In this document: positions 26,063 to 34,900 of the stretch, in pieces
How positions within the stretch are numbered: position 1 is the first letter of the stretch
How the letters are laid out: each line of letters opens with the position of its first letter
Assembly (NCBI GenBank): GCA_965224605.1
Contig: CBDCZP010000002.1
Span: 186,001-250,000 of the forward strand
Source: HyVt-477 sp965224605
GTDB lineage: Bacteria; Pseudomonadota; Gammaproteobacteria; Thiotrichales; Thiotrichaceae
Length of the DNA: 64,000 nucleotides
Direction of reading: 5' to 3'
Position numbers and translations under genes: made by a program
Notes under the pieces: model-generated
What the model was told of the DNA's origin: nothing
The model's database searches: none
What the model saw: the letters and a program-made list of their open reading frames with translations, nothing else

Positions 26063-26521
26063 ATGAGTCCATTAAAAAAAATCCTCCTTCTCATTGTCCT
26101 TATTTTTATAAGCGCCTGTTCCTCGTCCTCCGAAAATGAGGAAAGAAATTGGACTCCCAGTGCCTATACAGCTGAGCATAATGGTAGACATATCGACTTA
26201 TCCATCAATTCACTTGATGGTGTTGAGGACATCCTGCAAGCCAATGTCATGATCCACCACATAGATGGAAGCGGCCCTTCGTTTGAAGTACAAAATGCCA
26301 GTATTGAACAAGAAGAGGGTGTCCTTAGTTTTGACTGGACGGATGGTTTTGAAAACAAAGGGAGTGCACAACTAAAAATCCTCTCGGATAAAGAACAGAC
26401 AATTCTTCTGAAACTCACGGTAGACGAAATCATCAATGCACGAGATATGATGTTCATTGATGAATATGTGTTGACCAAAAAACCTGCTGGGCCGAGTGAT
26501 AACAGCAAAGAGAACGAATAA
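26063..26521 (+). CDS. lipoprotein of unknown function
   Basis: A 152-residue protein with a lipoprotein signal (ILLLIVLIFISACSS; lipobox ISAC, Cys20). The mature part is about 130 residues, beta-rich and acidic, ending in a polar tail (KPAGPSDNSKENE). No family is recognised and it stands alone. Confidence 0.6.
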   Translation: MSPLKKILLLIVLIFISACSSSSENEERNWTPSAYTAEHNGRHIDLSINSLDGVEDILQANVMIHHIDGSGPSFEVQNASIEQEEGVLSFDWTDGFENKGSAQLKILSDKEQTILLKLTVDEIINARDMMFIDEYVLTKKPAGPSDNSKENE

Positions 26522-26582
26522 TGGTTTCACCTTTGTTTGTAGAGCAGGAGAATCTTATCTCTCCCCCCTTGTTCCTTCTTGA

Positions 26583-26640
26583 GTTGTTTCGTGTTCCCAA
26601 ATTCCCATTTGGGAACACAGTAAGGAAATTCCATTTCCAA
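26583..26640 (+). repeat. palindromic direct repeat, left copy
   Basis: This holds a hairpin GTGTTCCCAAA…TTTGGGAACAC (26591-26618) followed by AAGGAAATTCCATTTCCAA. A diverged copy lies at 27303-27358 in the same orientation. The pair flanks the single gene at 26655-27185. Confidence 0.65.
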
Positions 26641-26654
26641 CTGAGGATTCTAGG

Positions 26655-27185
26655 TTAAACCAGATGACTTCGTGTCCCCAAAGCATCAGCAATTTGCGCA
26701 AAAGCATCTTTTTCACCCGCGCTAATTTGTGTCCCACCGAAGCCAAGAAAGCCACCTTCTTTCGCCGCTTTTGCAACATTCTCAGCAATAATCATAGACC
26801 ATTCCTTGTATTCACTGGCTTCCTCCGGTGTAGCTTTTGCATCCAGTAATATCGCAACAGCTTTACTATCTTCAATTAGCTGATCTCGTAATTTTTCACT
26901 AGAATTTATTTCCTGTTCTTTTAGCCGAGCCAAGCTTTTTTCACGCATCTCTTTAGCTTTTCCCATAGCCTCCTTGAACTCGCCCACCGCAGGAAGAATA
27001 CCCGTAATAATTTCGTTATTCGGATATTGCTTGATGCCATTAATAAAGCTCTTCGAGCTGGCAAACATCTCTTTAATCGTGCCCAGCCCACTGCCTTCAG
27101 CAAAAGCCATCACTGTTCCGATAAGAGTAGGTGTATTGGTGAGTAAGAAAATTTCATCTTCCGTAAAGCGCTCTTCGATCGACAT
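26655..27185 (-). CDS. conserved soluble protein of unknown function
   Basis: A 176-residue, largely helical protein. It starts with ERFTEDEIFLLTNTPTLIGT, has a mid-region KEAMGKAKEMREKSLARLKE and a C-terminus with AKAAKEGGFLGFGGTQISAGE. The glycine-rich GGFLGFGG near the end looks like a conserved signature, but I cannot name the family. The protein has no signal peptide. It is bracketed by two direct repeats, which could mean it was moved as a unit. Confidence 0.6.
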   Translation of the reverse strand: MSIEERFTEDEIFLLTNTPTLIGTVMAFAEGSGLGTIKEMFASSKSFINGIKQYPNNEIITGILPAVGEFKEAMGKAKEMREKSLARLKEQEINSSEKLRDQLIEDSKAVAILLDAKATPEEASEYKEWSMIIAENVAKAAKEGGFLGFGGTQISAGEKDAFAQIADALGTRSHLV

Positions 27186-27302
27186 ATCAACTCCTTGTAA
27201 TAGTCCTTAGGTTCGCTTTAAGCGTAGAACATATTTATCAGGAAGCAAGTAAGATGATATTCCCTACAGCTTGGAATTTTCTTGTTATTAAATTCCTGAG
27301 GC

Positions 27303-27358
27303 TGTTTCTTGTTCCCAAACTCTGATTTGGTAACACATCAAGGAAATTCCATTTCCAA
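27303..27358 (+). repeat. palindromic direct repeat, right copy
   Basis: TGTTTCTTGTTCCCAAACTC…AAGGAAATTCCATTTCCAA matches the left copy at 26583-26640 with scattered changes. The hairpin is imperfect here (TTTGGTAACAC). Confidence 0.6.
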
Positions 27359-27382
27359 TAAAGCTTTTCCGGATTCCCTTTA

Positions 27383-27616
27383 TTATTTAGTGTCGGGTTT
27401 TTTTAAAGATAAATTATCTAGTTCTTCCAAAGAGTAAGAATCCTTAAGTTTTACTTTAAACTCAGGTGATTTCTTTTTATTACCAGCGTTAAACCCGATC
27501 TTGTATATGATAGAAAAACCGATGATAGAACCTATACTGACAATCGCTACCTTTGAATTAGCTACTAAATTTATCAAATCAGCAATGATTTTTAATAGTG
27601 TATCAATATCTTCCAT
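27383..27616 (-). CDS. small single-helix membrane protein
   Basis: The start is set at ATG 27616 because a strong GGAGG lies 6 bases upstream; the longer frame would cover that site. It gives 77 residues: an amphipathic start (MEDIDTLLKIIADLINLV), one membrane helix (VAIVSIGSIIGFSIIYKIGF), and a lysine/glutamate-rich cytosolic tail. Function is unknown. Confidence 0.5.
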   Translation of the reverse strand: MEDIDTLLKIIADLINLVANSKVAIVSIGSIIGFSIIYKIGFNAGNKKKSPEFKVKLKDSYSLEELDNLSLKKPDTK

Positions 27617-28002
27617 TATAACCTCCATGTAGTTGTTTACTTTCATTCTCGTTATGCATCAATTGCTACAATATTTCGCAGGTTGTTCCCCTGTTAACGA
27701 TAAAAGTGCTTAGTAAGCTATCATATTTGTAAGAATAAATAGAGAAAGGTTCAGTCTATCATGGAGATACAAGCTAATGGGTTCTTCTTCTCTTTTATCT
27801 AACTGAATACTTGATTCCGTAGAGAGGTAGCATGCTACCTCTCGAAGGGTGCGGAACTCAAACACAATGTTTACAATCTAAAAGAACACAACCTATTGTT
27901 ATTTCTTTTAATTTACATCAGACTTAGACAAGGGTAATCATGTCTTCTTATAACAGGTAATGCGGTCACCAATAAAAACCAGTTGTTAATTTAAAGCCCG
28001 TC
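27617..28002. other. gene-free leader of the ligase operon
   Basis: No ORF of note. The stretch ACCTCTCGAAGGGTGCGGAAC and AT-rich DNA precede the first gene of the ligase cluster; its promoter should lie here. A small inverted sequence, GAGAGGTAGCATGCTACCTCTC, spans about 27819-27840 and could be an operator or a hairpin. Confidence 0.45.
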
Positions 28003-28722
28003 ATGGTGCAAATTGATGCCGCATCTACTACACTTGCTCACGTATATTCCCTTAACTTGTATGATGATAACTCTATGGCTCGTTCCCTCGCTTTCGAATA
28101 CCAGGGCAATCCCTTCCGTTGCCAAATAGACAAGGTGGACCGCAGTAAATTATACGGTTCTGTTGACATTGAAACCCGTGATATGGATGGCAATGTATGT
28201 CGTCTTGCCAATATCGCTAATGATGGTAAAACCCTTGTGCCTTATGGTGGTACGGCTTATGGTTATTTGAATCCTGAGCAGGAATGGGTGTGTCGCAAAG
28301 ATATTACGCCGGTCGATTATGAAGGCAATAAACTGGCAGAAGTCCCTTCGAGTTTTAAACAGACTTTGACACTGAGCGAAACAGCAACCATTGAGGAATT
28401 TCTTGATCATGGTATTCGCCTGAGCTATGCATTAACCGCTGTCCAAAATGATGAAGAAGATGAAAGCGATGCGGCGATGGATGAAGGCTTTTTAAAACAA
28501 CTAGCAGAGGGCACAATTTTCCGTACGGATTTTAGTTATCGTGGTGGGGTAGACCCTGATCCGGCTTTCATTTTACAAGATGATAGCGGTACGGTATGGA
28601 TGCTGATAGCCGAAGACAGTGAGCTGGAATTTGTTGGTCTTGAGCAAGCGGGTGTGGTGGCTGCGACTCAGGAACAGGATGATGACGAAGCTGATGATGA
28701 TTTGGATTTTGGGATGTTATAG
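28003..28722 (+). CDS. ligase-cluster protein A: unknown protein with acidic C-terminal tail
   Basis: A 239-residue protein with no recognised domain. Residues 1-130 look beta-rich (YSLNLYDDNSMARSLAFEYQ; LYGSVDIETRDMDGN; TLVPYGGTAYGYL), with one Cys each near 39, 66 and 97. The end is strongly acidic (EQDDDEADDDLDFGML), recalling the acidic hydrophobic-tipped tails of single-strand DNA-binding proteins, which recruit partner enzymes. It lies 2 bp upstream of protein B, and the two are followed without gap by a ligase. A role as substrate-binding or recruiting subunit is inference. Confidence 0.65.
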   Translation: MVQIDAASTTLAHVYSLNLYDDNSMARSLAFEYQGNPFRCQIDKVDRSKLYGSVDIETRDMDGNVCRLANIANDGKTLVPYGGTAYGYLNPEQEWVCRKDITPVDYEGNKLAEVPSSFKQTLTLSETATIEEFLDHGIRLSYALTAVQNDEEDESDAAMDEGFLKQLAEGTIFRTDFSYRGGVDPDPAFILQDDSGTVWMLIAEDSELEFVGLEQAGVVAATQEQDDDEADDDLDFGML

Positions 28723-28724
28723 AC

Positions 28725-29588
28725 ATGGCTAATATCAATCTTACCGATAGCAGAAAAAGAGATGCTGTAGTCAAAGCCGAAAGCATCCGCGTCTATGGAG
28801 GTGTGCGTTATATTGGCCCCAAAGGGGGTAATGCCTATATTCGCAAAGTACTAAAATCAACCGTGGATCACGATTACAAAACCTTGTTGGAAAACCACGG
28901 TGAGGGTGATCCTGAAAAACTGGCTGAGGCTATGGTCAAGGGCGATCCTGAAATAGACATTGAGCGTTTCGGCTTGTATTTGTGGAATCTATCCCGTGTT
29001 TATCTAAATCCTGATGAAGAGATGGTTTACCGTATCGAGCAATTTGATATTGTGCGTACCCCCGATGGCACGGTGAAAGAGCGCCGACCCCGTGAGCGAG
29101 ATGAGGCGAATGTGGATGGCGATATTCCACTAACTTGGTCAGGCAAGATGATTAAGAAATCAGAGGCGATTCGGCGCTATGTGTTTCGTTCTAAATTGCA
29201 GATTGTGCATGTGAACGGATTGACTTATGACTTCCTTTACAATATGGCGAAGGAGCTGGCTGAGACGGATAGCTTAATGCTCATGGGGGGTGGTAAAAAA
29301 GGTAAAGAGCCGCTAGTTTTTCGACGGGGTAGTACGCCGTATCGCGGTTTTCTGGAAGGGCGAATTGATGGCAAACGCTATATTCTGCTATTGCATTTAT
29401 CGAATGCTGAATTGAAGTTGCCACCTGAGATATCTGCAAATACTGGAAACAAAGAGCCTACAACACCGGCAAAGAAAGAATCTAAAGAGTCAGTTAAAAA
29501 ACCAGCTAGAAAGACTAAATCCAAATCAGCCAAGAAAAAGTCTAAAACCAAAACCAAGAAGAAATCATCAGGAGCAAAAAAGAAATGA
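28725..29588 (+). CDS. ligase-cluster protein B: unknown protein with lysine-rich C-terminal tail
   Basis: A 287-residue protein. Residues 1-235 form an unrecognised globular region (VKAESIRVYGGVRYIGPKGG; FGLYLWNLSRVYLNPDEEM; LTWSGKMIKKSEAIRRYVFR). Residues 240-287 are a histone-H1-like Lys/Ser/Ala/Pro tail (KKPARKTKSKSAKKKSKTK…), suited to binding nucleic acid or the acidic tail of protein A. It overlaps the ligase gene by 4 bases (ATGA), so the two are made together. Confidence 0.65.
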   Translation: MANINLTDSRKRDAVVKAESIRVYGGVRYIGPKGGNAYIRKVLKSTVDHDYKTLLENHGEGDPEKLAEAMVKGDPEIDIERFGLYLWNLSRVYLNPDEEMVYRIEQFDIVRTPDGTVKERRPRERDEANVDGDIPLTWSGKMIKKSEAIRRYVFRSKLQIVHVNGLTYDFLYNMAKELAETDSLMLMGGGKKGKEPLVFRRGSTPYRGFLEGRIDGKRYILLLHLSNAELKLPPEISANTGNKEPTTPAKKESKESVKKPARKTKSKSAKKKSKTKTKKKSSGAKKK

Positions 29589-31054
29589 ATGCACTGGTTG
29601 ATACTTCCAAACTCAATGTCAAAGTAGGCGATTACCTGACAGGCAAATCCGACAGCCTTAAAGACCCTAAATATCTACGCACGGTGAGAATGCGCAGACG
29701 GCAGCTAGGACAGATGATGCGCGCCTATGATCACGATTCTGCCAAACATCGTATACCGGAAGGTGATTACTTTATTAGTCGTAAAATTGATGGCGAATTC
29801 ACCTGTTTGGTTTATGAAAAAGGCGACATTATTTCGCTAAATCCTGGTGGAACAGTACGTATGGGCGCGGCTGTGTTCACCGAAACGGCTAAATTACTAA
29901 AAAAAGCGGGTGTCAAATCTGCACTGTTAGGCGGTGAATTGTATGTACGTCGCGATGATGGCGAGCGTTCGCGGGTGCATGATGTAGTGCGTGTGGCGCG
30001 TGCTCCTGCGGATGCTGATGATGTAAATCGGCTGTGCATGGGGATTTTCAATATCTATGATCTGGATGGTGAAGATTTATCCATGCGCTATGCTGAGTCA
30101 ATCAAACGGATTCAAGACATCTTTGCTAAAGGTGATCGGGTACATGCGGTTGAAACGATTGTCGGCGACAAGAAAGCGGTCTTCAAACAGTTTAAAAAAT
30201 GGGTCGTAGAAGAAGGCGCGGAAGGTGTGGTTTTGCGCAGTGATAGCGCCGGAGTCTATAAAATAAAAACTCGGCATACACTAGACTTGGCGGTTGTTGG
30301 CTATGCTGCGGGTATAGATGATCGGGAAGGCTTGTTGCATAGCTTGTTATTAGCAATAGTCCGTGAAGATAATAGTTTTCAAGTGATTTCACGAGTAGGC
30401 GGAGGTTTTACTGATGAACAACGCGCCGACTTATTGAAAATGCTGGAAGCCAAAGAGGCGGTGGAAACCGAGTATACCGAGGTCAATTCAGATCGAGTGG
30501 CGTATCAGATGATAGCGCCTGGGTTGGTTATAGAGATTTCCTGTCTGGATATTATTTCCAGAACTTCACATGGCAGTACGATTGACCGCATGGTGCTAGA
30601 CTGGAACGAAGATAAGAACCGTTGGGAAGGGGTTAGGCGCTTGCCACTATGCAGTATTTTATCACCCCAGTTTTTACGTATTAGGGATGATAAAAAGGCG
30701 ACGGCAGAAGATGTGAAAATATCTCAGTTAACCGATATTGCTGATATCCCAGACGTACATCGGGTCGCTGAAGATTTACAACTTCCGGCTAGTAAAATAC
30801 TTAAGAGAGCTGTTGCCACCAAGCAACTCAAAGGTGCGACGATGGTACGTAAGCTGATTATCTGGAAGACTAACAAGGAAGAGGCTTCGACTGATTTTCC
30901 TAGCTATGTTTTGCATTTGACCAACTATAGTCCGAACCGGAAAAGTCCCTTGGAGCATGAGATTCGGGTGAGTAGTTCCAAACAGCAGATTGAAGCGTTG
31001 TATGCAGACTGGCAGAAGAAATATTTTGTGGGTGGCTGGACGTTGATTGATTAG
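29585..31054 (+). CDS. ATP-dependent polynucleotide ligase-like nucleotidyltransferase
   Basis: A 489-residue protein with the covalent nucleotidyltransferase motifs in order: I KIDGEF (Lys67 the adenylation lysine), GGELY (Glu118), III GIFNIYDLDG (153-162), IV EEGAEGVVLRS (209-219) and V YKIKTRHTLDLAVVGY (Lys226, Lys228). Residues 240-345 should be the OB fold (VGGGFTDEQRADLLKML; LVIEISCLDI). The C-terminal 140 residues are extra and unrecognised. It is DNA- or RNA-ligase-like; which one cannot be told from sequence. It is the third gene of a coupled operon and is followed by an EEP nuclease. Confidence 0.85.
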   Translation: MNALVDTSKLNVKVGDYLTGKSDSLKDPKYLRTVRMRRRQLGQMMRAYDHDSAKHRIPEGDYFISRKIDGEFTCLVYEKGDIISLNPGGTVRMGAAVFTETAKLLKKAGVKSALLGGELYVRRDDGERSRVHDVVRVARAPADADDVNRLCMGIFNIYDLDGEDLSMRYAESIKRIQDIFAKGDRVHAVETIVGDKKAVFKQFKKWVVEEGAEGVVLRSDSAGVYKIKTRHTLDLAVVGYAAGIDDREGLLHSLLLAIVREDNSFQVISRVGGGFTDEQRADLLKMLEAKEAVETEYTEVNSDRVAYQMIAPGLVIEISCLDIISRTSHGSTIDRMVLDWNEDKNRWEGVRRLPLCSILSPQFLRIRDDKKATAEDVKISQLTDIADIPDVHRVAEDLQLPASKILKRAVATKQLKGATMVRKLIIWKTNKEEASTDFPSYVLHLTNYSPNRKSPLEHEIRVSSSKQQIEALYADWQKKYFVGGWTLID

Positions 31055-31126
31055 TGGCATGCCGGAAACTCCTGCTTCCAGAAACACATATGCTATCGTG
31101 TACATACTGACCAGAAAAGAACATTA

Positions 31127-31834
31127 ATGAAAATACTAAGCTGGAATATCTTGCACGGAGGAGGGCAACGCGCCCACAATATTGTTGCTACCATTAAAGA
31201 ACATAAGCCCGATATCGTGACCCTGCAAGAATTCCGCCATGGTAAAAGCAAACCCATATTGTTAGAGGGTTTGAAAGACGCGGGACTAGATAATATCTAC
31301 GCACCCGATACCAAAACAGCGCGTGATAACTCTTTGCTGATTGCCTCTCATTACGATTTCAATGCAGAGGTGTTTCCTGAAACCTCCGATTCAATAGCAC
31401 GCGGAATCAAAGCCAGCTTTGTTTATCCAGAGATTAACTTGATTAGCGTCCACTTACCGCACAAGAAAAAACAGGTTCCTTTTTTCTTGTCATTACAGGA
31501 ACTTCCCGAATTCTGGCTAGAAGAAAATAGTTTACTAATCGGTGATTTCAATTGCGGCATTCCCTTTGAAGATTCTGAAACCAAGTCTTTTGACAATACT
31601 CATTTGTTTCAGCATTTATTACGCCAAGGATGGATCGATGCTTGGCGTATTCGTCATTTAAAAGACAAAGAATTTACCTGGATAAGCACAAAGAACCGCA
31701 ATGGTTTTCGCTATGATCATGCTCTGGTTTCTGCTGAGATGGATACGAATATTGAGAAGGTTCACTATGATCATAGTGTTCGAGAACAAGGTATCTCGGA
31801 TCACTCTTTATTGATCTTGGAAGTAGATTTATAG
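31127..31834 (+). CDS. endonuclease/exonuclease/phosphatase (EEP) family protein
   Basis: A 235-residue protein with the EEP catalytic set: Asn7 (LSWNILHG), Glu35 (VTLQEFRHG), Asp140/Asn142 (LIGDFNCG) and Asp225/His226 (ISDHSLL). This is the fold of exonuclease III and AP endonucleases, acting on phosphodiester or phosphate esters. It starts 72 bp after the ligase on the same strand and probably belongs to the same operon, giving a cut-and-seal pair. It lacks a signal peptide, so it is cytosolic. Confidence 0.85.
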   Translation: MKILSWNILHGGGQRAHNIVATIKEHKPDIVTLQEFRHGKSKPILLEGLKDAGLDNIYAPDTKTARDNSLLIASHYDFNAEVFPETSDSIARGIKASFVYPEINLISVHLPHKKKQVPFFLSLQELPEFWLEENSLLIGDFNCGIPFEDSETKSFDNTHLFQHLLRQGWIDAWRIRHLKDKEFTWISTKNRNGFRYDHALVSAEMDTNIEKVHYDHSVREQGISDHSLLILEVDL

Positions 31835-31923
31835 GATAAAAATAGAACTAATCATCTATATTTATATCTACACTTTAATATCAGATCCGCGACATAGATG
31901 AACAACTCAACAAGGCGCCAACC

Positions 31924-34900
31924 ATGAATAAGAATAGCGTTCGATTACTCCCCTTATTGTTTTTATTCTTTATCTTTACGACTTTCTCCGCGCATGCCGA
32001 CCCGAACTGGTCATCAATAAATCAACTGATTAAGCAACAAAAATTCTCCGTTGCTGATAAACAACTCGATGAAATGTTAAGGCAAGCCAAGACAGAGCCG
32101 GCTTTTCCCCAGTGGACACGAGTCTTGGTTGAAAAAACAAAATTCAAAATGGCGCGTAATGAGTTTGAAAGTGCGGTTATTTTTCTACAGCAGGAGAGTT
32201 GGCCAGAGGATAAAAAATCACAGGTTATTCTATCGCTGTTTTATGCCAAGGCTTTAAGTCAATACATACAACGATATAGCTGGGAGATAAGACAGCGCGA
32301 ATCCATTGAGTCCAAGTCAAAAGTTGAATTTAAAAAGATGACATTGGAGCAATTGGTGACAGAGGCGAATCATGCCTATGAGGCTGCCTGGAATGGTAAA
32401 GAGACGTGGAGTGACCTGAATACTGACGACTATAAGTATTATTTTGAAACAGGAAGTTATCCTCGGCGTATACGGGGCACTTTTCGCGATACGCTAACAC
32501 ATCTGTGGGCGGACTTTTTAAGTGATGAAAGTCTTTGGAGCACCAGTCATTCTAATCAGAAAGCTGCACTCGAATTAGCACCATTGTTAGTGGTTCCATC
32601 TATTAATAAGAAGCATGAAAAGACGGTGTTTAGCGATAGCACGATCCATCCCATCAAACGTGTAAGTTGGTTATTGGCTGATCTGGAGCAATGGCATCAG
32701 CAAAATAACCGCCTTGAAGCTGCCTTGGAGGCGGCACGAGTTCGCATTCGAGGTCTTTATCTACATATGCAAGATAAACAACGCCGAGAAACTTTACTCA
32801 ATACACTACGAGTGCGTATTGAAAAAGACTCATCGCTGCCTTGGTCAACGATGGCACGTTGGTCACTGGCTCAGATGATACAAGGTTCAGATAGCAACGA
32901 TGCTTTAATTCAAAGTGAAATTGTACTTGATGGATGTGTGTATAAGCATGTCAATAGTGCAGGTACAAAACGTTGTAAAAGACTATTGGAAGACATTTTA
33001 CGGTCAGAGTTTACTGTTGAAGCTATGCGCTCAGATGGTTTACAGAAACGTTCAATGGTCGTTAAGCATAAGAACTTGAAGCAGCTTTATTTCCGTGCGT
33101 GGAAAGTCGATTTACACGAATACCAAAAGCAATCTAATCGTAATGAAAATGTGCTTATCGAAGATTATTTATCTACTAAAAAAGCAGCTACGAGTTGGCG
33201 TAAAGCGCTCCCGGCAACAAAGGATTACCAATTGCATCGTACTTATGTAACCCCTCCGATGAAGCAGTTGGGTTACTGGTTAGTCATAGCGTCTGATGAT
33301 GCTTCGTTTGATAAAGCCAAAGCCAGCATGTCGGCTATTCATATTAATCTCACCTCTTTGCTTGCCGTGACAAATAATAAGAAAAACAAGTTTGAAGTAA
33401 CGGTTTATCAGGGAGAAAGTGGGCAGTTAGCGCCGAATGTAAATGTTGAGGTGTGGACAAGGAATTATAACAAGCCGAACCAACGTATAGCGGTTGGTAA
33501 GACAGGTAAAGACGGTAGGGTGAATTTACCTGTAAAGGATCATCATAATCATTTTATTTTGCTGGGTTATGACAAGGGCGGTACACGCAAAGATAGCACC
33601 TGGTTTGATCATTCTAGTTACTATCCTGAATATCAGCCATCACATAGAAAAACTTCGCTGATTTTTACGGATCGCAGTATTTACCGACCGGATCACACAG
33701 TACAGTGGAAAGTAGTGGCTTATCAGGGAGATGAGGTAACGGGTAATTATCGTATTTTGCCTAATACAAAAGGTTGGGTCGAGTTACGAGATACGCATGG
33801 AAAAGTGGTTGAGAAAAAGAGTATTACTACGAATGCTTTTGGTTCTGCTTCGGGTGAGTTCACGCTTAAATCGGGCTATATGTTAGGGGGCTGGAATCTG
33901 GCTACTTCCTGGAACGGGTATAAGTCTATTCGTGTGGAAGAGTATAAGCGTCCGACATTTACGGTGGAGTTTAATGATAGCGAAAGTGCCTTGCGACTGA
34001 ATAAAAAAGCCAAGGTGACAGGTACCGCGAGATACTTTTTTGGATCGCCTGTGAGTGAGGGCAAAGTAAAATGGAGTGTTTCTCGCACTCCGGTTTATAG
34101 AACTTGGTACAGGCAAGGACAGTCCGAAGTGTTGGCTTCTGGCTCAACGGCAGTGAATACAGAGGGCGATTTTGGTATTGAGTTTATACCGTCGTCAATG
34201 GCCGACTTGCCAGAGAAGCCTCGACAGTATGCTTTTATTATTAAAGCAGATATTACGGACTCGGGTGGTGAAACCCGTAGCGCAGAACGTACCTTTCGCA
34301 TCGGTGATGTTGCTATCGAAACGGATATTCAGGTAAAAAATCCGTTTATTGTTGAGGGCGATACTTACCAGCTGGATCTGCTGCGTGCTGATCTTGATGG
34401 AACGCCACGAGAAGGCAATGCTTTTTGGAATTTGCACACGATTCAGCAACCCGCTAAACCGATCTTGCCTAGTGAAATACCACTCAAACTTAAAGAGGAT
34501 AAAGCCCGTTTCGCAACACAAGGCGATAAGCTAAGACCGCGCTGGAAACCGTATGAAAATGAAGATAATAAAAAGAATCTATGGGTTAACTGGAAAACAG
34601 GTAAAGCTGTTTCACAGGGTGCTTTACAGCACGATAAGGAGGGCAAAGCACAGATTAAATTGGCTGCATTGTCTGCTGGACTTTATCGGCTGAAATACAC
34701 GACTCAGGATACTTGGGGTCAGCGGTTCGAGACACGGCAAGACCTGATAGTTGTTTCTTCTGGGAAGAACGAAATCCAAGTTCCCTCTTTGTTAAAAGCA
34801 AAAACCAGAATAGTAGATGTGGGTGAGAAAGTAGAGCTTTTGGTTGGCTCCGGTTTTAAGGATATGCCGGTTATTCTTGATGTCTATCATGCTGGAAAGC

